A stretch of 64,000 bases of DNA from an uncultured Bradyrhizobium sp. (GTDB lineage: Bacteria > Pseudomonadota > Alphaproteobacteria > Rhizobiales > Xanthobacteraceae). Both the position numbers and the translations under genes were made by a program. Below are positions 55,302-63,283 of the stretch, piece by piece; position 1 is the first letter of the stretch, and every line of letters starts with the position of its first letter. The notes beneath the pieces are model-generated. The model saw nothing but the letters and a program-made list of their open reading frames with translations. It searched no databases and was not told where the DNA came from. Where the stretch lies: positions 248,001 through 312,000 of the forward strand of contig NZ_CANSMR010000007.1 in assembly GCF_947648125.1 (NCBI RefSeq), read 5' to 3'.

Positions 55302-58178
55302 TTAGCTCGCGGCTTCCAGCCGTTCCTCGGTGAGCAGCCGCGTGGCGGCATCGGCGTCCATCGGCTCGCCGAAGGCGAAGCCCTGCGCGTATTCGCAGCC
55401 GAGCTGGTAGAGCTCGACGGCATCCGAATCCGTCTCGGCGCCTTCCGCGACCACTTCCATGCCGAGATCGTGCGCCAGCGCGATGATCGATTTCAGGATC
55501 ACAGGGCGGGTGCCGCGGCTGGTGGTGCGGACGAAGGACTGGTCGATCTTGATGGTGTCGAACGGGAAGCGCTGCAGATAGGACAGCGAGGAATGGCCGG
55601 TGCCGAAATCGTCGAGCGACAGCCCGGTGCCGAGCTCGCGGATCCGCGCCAGCATCTGGGCGGCGTGCTCCGGGTTCTCCATGACCAGCGATTCCGTCAG
55701 CTCCAGCTTCAGCGTGCCGCGCGCCACCGAGGAGCGCGACAGCACGGTGCGGATATCGTGGATCAGATCGTGGCGCAGCAATTGCCGCGACGACACGTTC
55801 ACTGACGCGAAGATCGGCTCGCGTGCGCGCATCGCGCGCTGCCACACCGCGAGCTGGCGCGCGGTCTGGTCCATCACGAACATGCCGAGATCGACGATCA
55901 GGCCGGTCTCCTCGGCGACATTGATGAACTCCGACGGCGACATCCGGCCGAGCTTGGGATGGTCCCAGCGTGCCAGCGCCTCGAAGCCCGCGATCGCGCG
56001 ATCCTCCAGCCGCACGATCGGCTGGTACAGGATCGTGATCTCCTGCCGCTCGATGGCGCGGCGCAGGTCGCTCTCGAGCGTCAGGCGGTCGGTCTTCCGC
56101 GCCCGCATCGCCGGCTTGTAGACGTCGATGCGGTCGCCGCCGATCCGCTTCGAATGATACATCGCAAGCTCGGCGTCCTTGATGATCTCGTCGGTCAGCG
56201 GCGCCGCGGGATCGGACAGCGCAAGGCCAATCGACGCGGTCAGGAAGATCTCGCGGTCGTTGAACGCGATCGGCGCGCGGATCGTCTTGCGGATGGTCTC
56301 GGCGAAGTTGGTGATCCGCGCCGGGTCCTGCTCGGACAGCAGGATCAGGCCGAACTGGTCGCCGGCCATCCGCGCCAGCGTGTCCTGCGGCTTGAGGATG
56401 CGGGTGAGGCGGCGCGCCAGCGTCAGCAGGATGGAATCGCCGACCGCGATGCCGACGGAATCGTTGACCTGCTTGAAGCGGTCGAGGTCGATCACCATCA
56501 GGGTCGGCCGCAGGTTCGGCATGGTCTTGGCGAGGTTCGCCACCGCGCCGAGCCGATCCATGAACAGCCGGCGGTTCGGCAGGCCGGTCAGATTATCATG
56601 CACGGAGTCATGCAGCATCCGCTCTTCGGAGTTCTTGAACTCGGTGACGTCGGTCAGGGTGCCGACCACGCGCGAGACTTCGCCGTCGGAGCCGACCACC
56701 GGCCGCGCCTTCAGCGCAAACCACATGAAGTGGCCGTCGGGCGTGCGCAGCCGGAAATCCTGCACCAGGCGGCCGCGGCGCTGGTCGAGCACGCTGTCGA
56801 GCGCGGCGCGGAAGCGGTCCTGGTCGAGCGGGTGCAGCACTTCGAGCCATTTCGCCGCGGGGCCTTCCAGCGTGCCACGCTTCAGGCCGAGCAGCGCCTC
56901 GGTCTCCGGGCTGGTGAACACCTTGTCGGCGGAAACGTCCCAGTCCCAGATCAGATCGCCGGAGCCGGTCAGCGCCAAAGCGCGGCGCTCGACATCGGAG
57001 ACCACGCCGGTGGTGGCGCCGCCGCCGGCAAAGGCGTGCTGCATCACCGTGAAGCCGATCAGCATCACAATCAGCACGAGGCCGCCGAGCAGCGCCGGGC
57101 CGACGATGTCGTTGGTGACGGAACCCGCGACCGTCATGCCGGCCGCGACCACCCACACCACCAGTAGGAACCAGGTCGGGATCAACAGCACCGCGCGGTC
57201 GAAACCGTGGGTCGAGAGATAGACGATCAGCGCGAAGCCGGCGAAGGCGATCATCACTAGCGACATGCGCGCGATCCCGGAGGCGACCGCCGGATCGAAC
57301 AGCGCCAGCGCCACCAGCGAGCCGAGGAAGACCAGCCAGCCGATCGTGATGTGCGAGTAGCGGACGTGCCAGCGACTGAGATTGAGATAGGCGAAAAGGA
57401 ACACCAGCAGTGTCGCCGCGAGGATCGCCTCGCCCGCCGCGCGCCAGACGCGCTCGGCGTTGTTCGACATGTCGAGCACTTTGCCCCAGAAGCCGAAGTC
57501 GACGCCGATATAGACGAGCACCGCCCAGGCCAGCGCCGCGGCGGCGGGGAACATGATGCTGCCCTTGACCACAAACAAAATCGTGAGCACGAGCGCGAGC
57601 AGGCCCGAGATGCCGATCACGATGCCCTGGTACAGCGTGAACGAGTTGACCTTGTCCTTGTAGGCGTCGGGTTCCCACAGATAGAGCTGCGGCAGCTTGT
57701 CGGTACGCAGTTCCGCGACATAGGTGACGACAGCGCCGGGATCGAGCGTGATGCGGAACACGTCGGCGGTCGGGCTCTCCTGACGCTCGGGACGATCGCC
57801 GACCGACGGCGTGATGGTGGCGATGCGCGACAGACCGAGGTCGGGCCACAACAGGCCGGATGACACGATGCGATAGTGCGGCGCGACGATCAGGCGGTCG
57901 AGCTGGTCGTCAGTGTTGTTGGCGAGTGCGAACACCACCCAGTTCTGGCCGCCTTCGCGGGCGCGAACTTCGATGCGGCGCACGATGCCGTCGGTTCCAG
58001 GTGCAGTGGAGACCTGGATGCGGTCGGTTTCGCTGCGCTGATGGTCGAGAACCGCAGTGAGGTCGATCGCCGGCGCATCGCTGCGCACGCTGACCGCGTC
58101 GATCGCATACGCGTCAGGCGCAGCGGCAAACATCATGAGGCCCAGCGCCAGCAGCGCAAGGCACCTGATCAGACGCAC
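55302..58178 (-). CDS. 7TMR-DISM / PAS / GGDEF-EAL protein (probable c-di-GMP phosphodiesterase)
   Basis: A 958-residue membrane protein: signal peptide (1-25), a periplasmic beta-rich DISM-type domain (to about 180), six to seven membrane helices (about 185-390), a PAS domain (about 400-525), then GGDEF and EAL domains. The GGDEF active site reads AGDQF (about 604-608), so cyclase activity is unlikely. The EAL domain has FEALARW (about 731), the catalytic NVSS, ELTESL, LDDFGTGHSSLSYL and KIDQSFV motifs, so phosphodiesterase activity is expected, perhaps GTP-stimulated. It is downstream and convergent to the DUF7662-like gene. Start at 58178. Confidence 0.94.
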   Translation of the reverse strand: MRLIRCLALLALGLMMFAAAPDAYAIDAVSVRSDAPAIDLTAVLDHQRSETDRIQVSTAPGTDGIVRRIEVRAREGGQNWVVFALANNTDDQLDRLIVAPHYRIVSSGLLWPDLGLSRIATITPSVGDRPERQESPTADVFRITLDPGAVVTYVAELRTDKLPQLYLWEPDAYKDKVNSFTLYQGIVIGISGLLALVLTILFVVKGSIMFPAAAALAWAVLVYIGVDFGFWGKVLDMSNNAERVWRAAGEAILAATLLVFLFAYLNLSRWHVRYSHITIGWLVFLGSLVALALFDPAVASGIARMSLVMIAFAGFALIVYLSTHGFDRAVLLIPTWFLLVVWVVAAGMTVAGSVTNDIVGPALLGGLVLIVMLIGFTVMQHAFAGGGATTGVVSDVERRALALTGSGDLIWDWDVSADKVFTSPETEALLGLKRGTLEGPAAKWLEVLHPLDQDRFRAALDSVLDQRRGRLVQDFRLRTPDGHFMWFALKARPVVGSDGEVSRVVGTLTDVTEFKNSEERMLHDSVHDNLTGLPNRRLFMDRLGAVANLAKTMPNLRPTLMVIDLDRFKQVNDSVGIAVGDSILLTLARRLTRILKPQDTLARMAGDQFGLILLSEQDPARITNFAETIRKTIRAPIAFNDREIFLTASIGLALSDPAAPLTDEIIKDAELAMYHSKRIGGDRIDVYKPAMRARKTDRLTLESDLRRAIERQEITILYQPIVRLEDRAIAGFEALARWDHPKLGRMSPSEFINVAEETGLIVDLGMFVMDQTARQLAVWQRAMRAREPIFASVNVSSRQLLRHDLIHDIRTVLSRSSVARGTLKLELTESLVMENPEHAAQMLARIRELGTGLSLDDFGTGHSSLSYLQRFPFDTIKIDQSFVRTTSRGTRPVILKSIIALAHDLGMEVVAEGAETDSDAVELYQLGCEYAQGFAFGEPMDADAATRLLTEERLEAAS

Positions 58179-58298
58179 TGTCAGTACTCCGCGATCGACA
58201 AACTACCCGGGCCCGGCGACCGGCCCGGAGGTGGCGCGATAAATGACACGAAAGCGAAGGGAATCAAAGGGTTTCCGCCCCTGCTTCCGCTGCGAGAG

Positions 58299-59297
58299 TT
58301 AAACCACCAACACAATTTTGCCAATATGTTCGCTGGTCTCCATGCGGCGGTGCGCATCGGCGGCCTTTTCCAGCGGGAATGTGCTGTCCATCAGCGGTTT
58401 GACGCGGCCTTCGCGCAACAAGGGCAGCACCTTGGCCTCGATCGCCGCGACCATTGCCGCCTTGTCCGCATTACTACGGGGGCGCAGGGTCGAGCCGGTG
58501 TGGTGCAGCCGCTTGACCATCAGCTTGGCGAAATTGGCCGTGGCCTTCGGTGTTCCCGACAGGAACGCGATCTGGACGATGCGGCCCTCGACCGCGGCAG
58601 CGTCATAGTTCCGGTCGATATAGTCGCCGCCCACCATGTCGAGGATGACATCGGCGCCGTTGCCGCCGGTGGCCTTCTTCACCGCCTCGACGAAATCCTC
58701 GGTCTTGTAATTGACCGCATGATCGGCGCCGAGCTTGAGGCAGGCGTCGGCCTTGTCCTGCGAGCCGACGGTGACGATCACCTTGGCGCCGAACGCCTTG
58801 GCAAGCTGGATCGCCATCGTGCCGATGCCCGACGAGCCGCCGTGGATCAGCAGCGTCTCGCCGGCCTTGAGCGCGCCACGCTCGAACACGTTGTGCCACA
58901 CGGTCATCAGCGTTTCCGGAATGGCGCCGGCTTCCTGCATCGACAGCGAGGACGGCACGGTCATCGCCTGCGCGTCCTGCGCAATGCAATATTGCGCGTA
59001 GCCGCCGCCGGCGACGAGCGACATCACCTTGTCGCCGATCTTGTGCTTTGCGCCTTCGCCGAGTGCGACCACTTCGCCCGCGATCTCGAGGCCGGGCAGA
59101 TCGCTCGCGCCGGGCGGCGGCGGATAGGAACCGGAGCGCTGCGCGACGTCAGGGCGATTGATGCCGGCGGCCGCCACCTTGACCAGGACTTCGCCGGCCT
59201 TCGGCGCTGGCAGCGCGCGGGTTTCCGGCACCAGCATCTCGGGGCCACCTGGCTTGCTGATGGCAACGACGGTCATTTGCGCGGGCAGGTTTGGCAT
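58299..59297 (-). CDS. NAD(P)H quinone oxidoreductase, PIG3 family
   Basis: A 332-residue medium-chain reductase of the TP53I3/PIG3 branch. Marks: GEVLVKVAAAGINRPDVAQRSGSYPPPPGASDLPGLEIAGEVVALG, PETLMTVWHNVFERGALKAGETLLIHGGSSGIGTMAIQLAKAFGAKVIVTVGS (NADPH motif GGSSGIG). There are no zinc ligands. PIG3-type enzymes reduce ortho-quinones with NADPH. It is the last gene of a minus-strand pair or single unit; the frameshifted small gene at 59367-59658 lies just upstream on the same strand. Confidence 0.93.
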   Translation of the reverse strand: MPNLPAQMTVVAISKPGGPEMLVPETRALPAPKAGEVLVKVAAAGINRPDVAQRSGSYPPPPGASDLPGLEIAGEVVALGEGAKHKIGDKVMSLVAGGGYAQYCIAQDAQAMTVPSSLSMQEAGAIPETLMTVWHNVFERGALKAGETLLIHGGSSGIGTMAIQLAKAFGAKVIVTVGSQDKADACLKLGADHAVNYKTEDFVEAVKKATGGNGADVILDMVGGDYIDRNYDAAAVEGRIVQIAFLSGTPKATANFAKLMVKRLHHTGSTLRPRSNADKAAMVAAIEAKVLPLLREGRVKPLMDSTFPLEKAADAHRRMETSEHIGKIVLVV

Positions 59298-59366
59298 AGT
59301 TCGTCCCTGGTCAGTGAAGTGGATTGGCGAATGGCATAACGCCTTTTCGAACGAAGCGAAACGCCA

Positions 59367-59658
59367 TTAAGCCCCGAACCGCCTCGCCAGATGGTCGGCT
59401 TTTTCGGGGCTGATTTTCTCGACCAGCGGGCCGAGCTTCGCGACCGGCGTGCCGGCGCCGCAATCCAGCAGCGGAGCGAGTGGGCCATTGGGCCAGCGTG
59501 GCACGATATCATCTCGGCCGAACGCGCCGAGCACGCGCGCCGCGAGGTCGGGCACGATGCTCCATGCCGGCGTCGCGCAGTGCGCTGCCGCCGTACAAGG
59601 CGTTGCCGAGCCTCCATTCAATTGCGTCGGTTTTGATGCTACCAAAGCGCCAGATCAT
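59367..59658 (-). pseudogene. Small gene, probably frameshifted
   Basis: Two frames on the minus strand look coding end to end. From ATG at 59658 one frame reads MIWRFGSIKTDAIEWRLGNA and on to ALRDAGME, with high GC at third positions. From about 59560 the +1 frame reads VPDLAARVLGAFGRDDIVPR and continues LAPLLDCGAGTPVAKLGPLV...RRFGA to a stop at 59367. In either single frame the other half turns odd in composition. A one-base shift near 59555-59565 would join them into a protein of about 94 residues. Either a frameshift mutation, a sequencing error, or a shorter real gene at 59367-59645. Confidence 0.42.
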
Positions 59659-59675
59659 GATCGCGGGGAGGACAC

Positions 59676-59867
59676 ATGCCGATTGAGGATGAGGACCGGC
59701 CGCGGAAGAAGATCACTCACGAGATCGGACAGGATCTCTCGCTGCTGTCGGTCGAGGAATTGACCGAGCGCATCGCGCTGCTCAATGCCGAAGTCGATCG
59801 CCTGAAGGAAGCGATGACCAAGAAGCGCGCGTCGAAGGACGCCGCGAACGCGTTCTTCAAGTCGTAG
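59676..59867 (+). CDS. DUF1192 family protein
   Basis: A 63-residue protein: EDRPRKKITHEIGQDLSLLSVEELTERIALLNAEVDRLKEAMTKKRASKDAANAFFKS. The motif HEIGQDLSLLSVEELTERIALLxxEIxRLxxA with a KxAS-A-FFK end is the DUF1192 family signature of alphaproteobacteria, a short coiled coil. GGGGAGG lies four bases before the ATG. Divergent from the small frameshifted gene with a very short gap. Function unknown. Confidence 0.93.
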   Translation: MPIEDEDRPRKKITHEIGQDLSLLSVEELTERIALLNAEVDRLKEAMTKKRASKDAANAFFKS

Positions 59868-59884
59868 CGTTTCGACATCGCAAG

Positions 59885-59999
59885 CGTCGTCCCGGACAAG
59901 CGAGTCCCGCAGCCCGGATGGAGCGAAGCGCAATCCGGGGCCGCGCTATCCGCGGATCGACCGTTCCCGGATTTCGCTACGCTTCATCCGGGCTACGCA
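59885..59999. repeat. Palindromic intergenic repeat, GTAGCCCGGAT family
   Basis: AGCCCGGATGGAGCGAAGCG near the left pairs with CGCTACGCTTCATCCGGGCT near the right, with a CCGCGCTATCCGCGG hairpin between. This is another common Bradyrhizobium repeat class. It starts 18 bases after the DUF1192 stop. Confidence 0.82.
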
Positions 60000-60107
60000 G
60001 CTACGGCCGGCCTGCACCTGTCCCAAACTAGGTCAATGGCCGACATGGCAAACAAAGACTGAAGAAATCCGTTCATTTACGATCGGTTAAGCTTTCTCGA
60101 TTATGAC

Positions 60108-60208
60108 TGCATTGTCCTTGTTTGGACACCGAGTGGCTCCTGTCCACTCTGTTTGACGCCTCCCTGTTATCAACTTCAAAAGCCGCCGGAAACGGCGGCT
60201 CTTTTTTG
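60108..60208 (+). ncRNA. Candidate small RNA with three hairpins and anti-Shine-Dalgarno motifs
   Basis: Three hairpins follow each other: TGTCC/GGACA (60113-60128), GAGTGG/CCACTC (60131-60149) with loop CTCCTGT, and the strong terminator at 60181-60200 with TTTTTT after. Between the second and third lies single-stranded GCCTCCCTG. CTCCT and CCTCCC can pair with ribosome-binding sites, as in the CUCCUCCC-type sRNAs of Rhizobiales. No protein gene ends here, so the terminator needs a transcript. The 5' end is a guess; AT-rich sequence at 60070-60105 may hold the promoter. Confidence 0.4.
60181..60208 (+). terminator. Strong Rho-independent terminator
   Basis: AGCCGCCG and CGGCGGCT form a perfect 8-bp stem around a GAAA tetraloop, followed by CTTTTTTG. 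It is the best terminator in the window, yet the nearest plus-strand gene ends over 300 bases upstream, with a repeat between. Confidence 0.88.
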
Positions 60209-60340
60209 TGCGTCCTATCCGTTGGAAACCATAAATCCGGTTGCGGCTGGACTCTGCGGCGCGCCCGCGCAATGATTTGTTCATCATAAGCTGGCGCGTC
60301 AGATGCCAGCGGGCGTTACGATGGTGTGAGGGCGTTAACC

Positions 60341-60853
60341 ATGGCGGATCGTTCCCAGAACGAAGCCGGGCTTGTGCTGTTCAGTGAACGGCTGACCAAT
60401 TCTGCGGCATTTGGCGTGCTGTTCCGGGAAGGCATGGACCTGGTCGAGCAGACCGCCGCCTATCTCGACGGCGACGGCCGTGCCGAGGCCAAAGCGCTGG
60501 AACGCTCCGTCAGCCTGACCTATGCCACCGAGAGCATGCGCCTGACCACGCGGCTGATGCAGCTCGCGTCCTGGCTGCTGCTGCATCGCGCGGTCAAGGA
60601 AGGCGAGATGACGCTGACCCAGGCCAATCGCGAAAAGACCAAGGTGAAGCTGTCGGCCGCCGATCCTGGCCCGGTCGACATGGTGACCAAGCTGCCGGAG
60701 CAATTGCAGCAGCTGATCGCCCGCTCGATGGATCTGCAGGCGCGCGTCCGCCGCCTCGACACCACGATCCACGCGCCGGCGCCGGATCGCTCGTCGATCG
60801 GCAACCCGCTGGTGCCGCAGCTCAACCGGCTCAAGGCTGCGTTCGAGCAGTAA
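60341..60853 (+). CDS. DUF1465 family protein
   Basis: A 170-residue helical protein. SERLTNSAAFGVLFREGMDLVEQTAAYLDGDGRAEAKALERSVSLTYATESMRLTTRLMQLASWLLLHRAVKEGEMT is the DUF1465 family block, found throughout alphaproteobacteria and once linked to the RcdA name (regulator of CtrA degradation), a ClpXP adaptor partner in Caulobacter. The second half is charged, with a loop and a C-terminal helix. ATG at 60341. Its 3' end overlaps the convergent MocR gene by 23 bases. RcdA-like function is plausible for the family but not shown for this copy. Confidence 0.88.
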   Translation: MADRSQNEAGLVLFSERLTNSAAFGVLFREGMDLVEQTAAYLDGDGRAEAKALERSVSLTYATESMRLTTRLMQLASWLLLHRAVKEGEMTLTQANREKTKVKLSAADPGPVDMVTKLPEQLQQLIARSMDLQARVRRLDTTIHAPAPDRSSIGNPLVPQLNRLKAAFEQ

Positions 60854-62390
60854 GATCCGAACCGTCAAATCCGTGTGAAGCCTCAGTGCGGCGCGGCTTG
60901 GCCCGCCGCTTTGCCGTCTGCTGATCGATTATCCGCCGCAGCCGTATTGCGGCGGCCGCCAGCTCCTCCGGTTCGAATCCACCAAAGCCGAGCATGAGGC
61001 CGGGGCGCGCTGCTGCCTCGTACATCGGTGAAATCGGCCGCACGACGATGCCGCCGGCAAGTGCTGTCTTCGCCAGTTGCACATCGTCGAAGTCTTGCGG
61101 CAGCCACAGCAACAGATGCATGCCCTGATCGCTTGGCTGCAGCGTGACGTCGTCAGGCATGTGTCGTTCGATGGCTGCGATCAGCGTCGCGCGGCGGGCG
61201 GCGTAGACGCCGCGAATGCGCCTGATATGCGCCTCGAACAGCCCCTCGCGCATGTAGGCCGCCAGCACATGTTGGTCGGCGGTCGGTGAATGCCGGTCGA
61301 GCAGCGCCCGCGCGCCGGCGAAGGCGTCGATCAGCGGCAGAGGCGCCACGACGTAGCCGAGCCGCAGCGAGGGAAACAGCACCTTGCTCAGCGTGCCCAG
61401 ATAAATCACGCGCGACGGCGCGAGCCCCTGCATCGACGGGAAGGGATGACCCGCATAGCGCAGCTCGCTGTCATAATCGTCCTCGACGACCCACGCATTG
61501 CTTCGCTGCGCCCACGCCACTAGCGCGTTGCGGCGGGCCATGCTCATCGGCATGCCCAGTGGATATTGGTGCGAGGGCGTCACGAACGCCGCGCGTGCAT
61601 CCGGACAGGCGGCGATCGCCGCATCGATGTCGATGCCTTGCGCATCGACACTCACGCGCGTGGTGACGAGATCGAGATCGTCGAGCACGGCCGTCATGCC
61701 GGGATAGGCCGGATCCTCGGCCCACACCCGATCGCCCGCTGACAGCAGCACGCGGCCGGCGAGGTAAAGGCCCTGCTGCGTGCCGGCCGTGATCACGACC
61801 TGCCCGGGCTCGCAATGTACCGCGCGGGATTTGCGGACATAGTCGGCGATCGCCGATCGCAACTCCATCAGGCCGCGCGGATCGCCGTAGCTTGCCGGCG
61901 CCGCGGCGCGCGATGCGCGCACGCGGTTGCCGAGGCGACGCCAATTGTCGTCGGGCGCGACCGCGCCGCCGGGGACCGCGATCGCAAACGGGACTTCGGG
62001 CATCGGCGTGAAGGCCGCCGCAACCCTGGCAAGCCGCATCGCGCGCGGCGGCAACTCGATCGGCGCAGGCGTGTTCGGGCTGCGGCTAGCCGGCGGGCGA
62101 ACCGGCTGCGCTTGCTCGGCAAGCGTCGCCGCGACACGGGTGCCGGCGCCGACCTGCGATTCCAGATAGCCCTCGGCCTGCAATTGCTCGAAGGCTTCCG
62201 TCACCGTGCCGCGCGCCACGCCGAGCGAGGTCGACAGCGCGCGGGTCGACGGTAGATATTCGCCGGCCTTCAGTTCGCCGTTGGCGATGGCGGCGCGCAG
62301 GGCCTGCGCGATCCGGCGTCCGACCTGTCCGGCGGCGCGGTCGACCGCCCGCAGCGAGGGGATGCTGATGGTGGCGCGCAGGCGGGGCAT
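60831..62390 (-). CDS. MocR-type PLP-dependent transcriptional regulator (GntR-aminotransferase fusion)
   Basis: A 519-residue fusion. Residues about 1-75 are a GntR winged helix (GRRIAQALRAAIANGELKAGEYLPSTRALSTSLGVARGTVTEAFEQLQAEGYLES) and residues about 120-490 an aminotransferase class I fold with VVEDDYDSELRY and the PLP lysine in YLGTLSKVLFPSLRLGY. MocR proteins bind PLP or its adducts and usually control neighbouring vitamin B6 or amino-acid genes. It is divergent from a PaiB-like gene, with an operator-like repeat between. Start at 62390 (MPRLRAT); an ATG at 62429 is possible. The C-terminal end overlaps the convergent DUF1465 gene by 23 bases. Confidence 0.95.
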   Translation of the reverse strand: MPRLRATISIPSLRAVDRAAGQVGRRIAQALRAAIANGELKAGEYLPSTRALSTSLGVARGTVTEAFEQLQAEGYLESQVGAGTRVAATLAEQAQPVRPPASRSPNTPAPIELPPRAMRLARVAAAFTPMPEVPFAIAVPGGAVAPDDNWRRLGNRVRASRAAAPASYGDPRGLMELRSAIADYVRKSRAVHCEPGQVVITAGTQQGLYLAGRVLLSAGDRVWAEDPAYPGMTAVLDDLDLVTTRVSVDAQGIDIDAAIAACPDARAAFVTPSHQYPLGMPMSMARRNALVAWAQRSNAWVVEDDYDSELRYAGHPFPSMQGLAPSRVIYLGTLSKVLFPSLRLGYVVAPLPLIDAFAGARALLDRHSPTADQHVLAAYMREGLFEAHIRRIRGVYAARRATLIAAIERHMPDDVTLQPSDQGMHLLLWLPQDFDDVQLAKTALAGGIVVRPISPMYEAAARPGLMLGFGGFEPEELAAAAIRLRRIIDQQTAKRRAKPRRTEASHGFDGSDLTARTQP

Positions 62391-62413
62391 AGTGGACCAG
62401 TCATTGTGATCGA

Positions 62414-62438
62414 AAGTGGCTCTTATCATAGGCCACTT
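62414..62438. promoter_or_regulatory. Candidate MocR operator
   Basis: AAGTGGC (62414-62420) and GCCACTT (62432-62438) form a perfect 7-bp inverted repeat with an 11-bp spacer in the 98-bp divergent gap. A related word, AGTGGACC, lies 25 bases to the left just at the MocR start codon. MocR proteins usually bind two such sites. Confidence 0.65.
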
Positions 62439-62488
62439 CCGCGCTATTGTGCGATCAACAATTCGATGAGGTTTGCCAGAGGTCTCCC

Positions 62489-63115
62489 ATGTACCTGCCG
62501 CCGCATTTCAAGATGGATGAGCTCGGCCCGATCCACGCCGCAATGCGGGCCTCAAAGCTCGCGACACTGGTCACCGCGACCGCGGACGGGCTGATCGGAA
62601 CGCCGCTGCCGCTGATCCTCAGTGAAAACGAGGGCGATTACGGCACGCTGTACGGTCACGTCGCGCGGCCCAATCCGCAATGGAAGCTGCCTGCGATCGG
62701 TGAGGCGATGGCGATCTTCACCGGGCCCGACGCCTATGTGACGCCGTCCTGGTATGTGACCAAGGCCGAGCACGGCAAGGTGGTGCCGACCTGGAATTAC
62801 CTCGCCGTCCACGCTTACGGCGCGGCCGAGTTCTTCGAGGATGCGGACCGGCTGCTCGATGTCGTAACGCGCCTGACCCGATTGCACGAGAGTACGCGCA
62901 AGGAAGTCTGGCAGGTCAGCGATGCGCCCGATGATTTCATCAAGGCGCAGCTGCGCGGCATCGTCGGCTTCCGGATGCCGATCACACGGATCGACGCCAA
63001 GAAGAAGATGAGCCAGAACCGCAAGCTCGAGGATCGCACCGGTGTCATCGCGGGCCTCGGCGCCAGCGACGATCCCGCCGACCGCGAGGTCGCCGCGATG
63101 ATTCCGGCGAGCTGA
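62489..63115 (+). CDS. PaiB family FMN-binding protein
   Basis: A 208-residue protein: MYLPPHFKMDELGPIHAAMRASKLATLVTATADGLIGTPLPLILSENEGDYGTLYGHVARPNPQWK, then AIFTGPDAYVTPSWYVTKAEHGKVVPTWNYLAVHAYGAAEFF is the complete PaiB (FMN-binding negative regulator) pattern with its split-barrel flavin fold. Bacillus PaiB affects sporulation and protease genes; in many proteobacteria it is paired with MocR. The start at 62489 is family-like. It is divergent from the MocR gene at 62390 and probably controlled by it. Confidence 0.94.
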   Translation: MYLPPHFKMDELGPIHAAMRASKLATLVTATADGLIGTPLPLILSENEGDYGTLYGHVARPNPQWKLPAIGEAMAIFTGPDAYVTPSWYVTKAEHGKVVPTWNYLAVHAYGAAEFFEDADRLLDVVTRLTRLHESTRKEVWQVSDAPDDFIKAQLRGIVGFRMPITRIDAKKKMSQNRKLEDRTGVIAGLGASDDPADREVAAMIPAS

Positions 63116-63139
63116 GACGCCTTGAACAAAATTGGAGGC

Positions 63140-63226
63140 CGTCATTGCGAGGAGCGATAGCGACGAAGCAATCCATCCATCGGCATATGCGGACAGATGG
63201 ATTGCTTCGCTTCGCTCGCAATGACG
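63140..63226. repeat. Palindromic intergenic repeat, CGTCATTGCGAGGAGCG family
   Basis: CGTCATTGCGAGGAGCGATAG at the left and CGCTCGCAATGACG at the right pair, with inner AAGCAATCCATC/GATGGATTGCTT. This class is extremely common in proteobacterial intergenic DNA. It lies between the PaiB and LysE genes and may form a long RNA hairpin. Confidence 0.87.
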
Positions 63227-63283
63227 GCGAAGGAAGTCGCGACCGCTCCGCCTCTTCTTATCGTCGAGAGATTGAGCCTGTAC

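Noticed and set aside
57876-59339. Long plus-strand frame antisense to the EAL and quinone reductase genes
   Set aside because: Composition is that of a shadow frame (Arg/Asp/His/Gly-rich), with no domain; both opposite genes have clear motifs.
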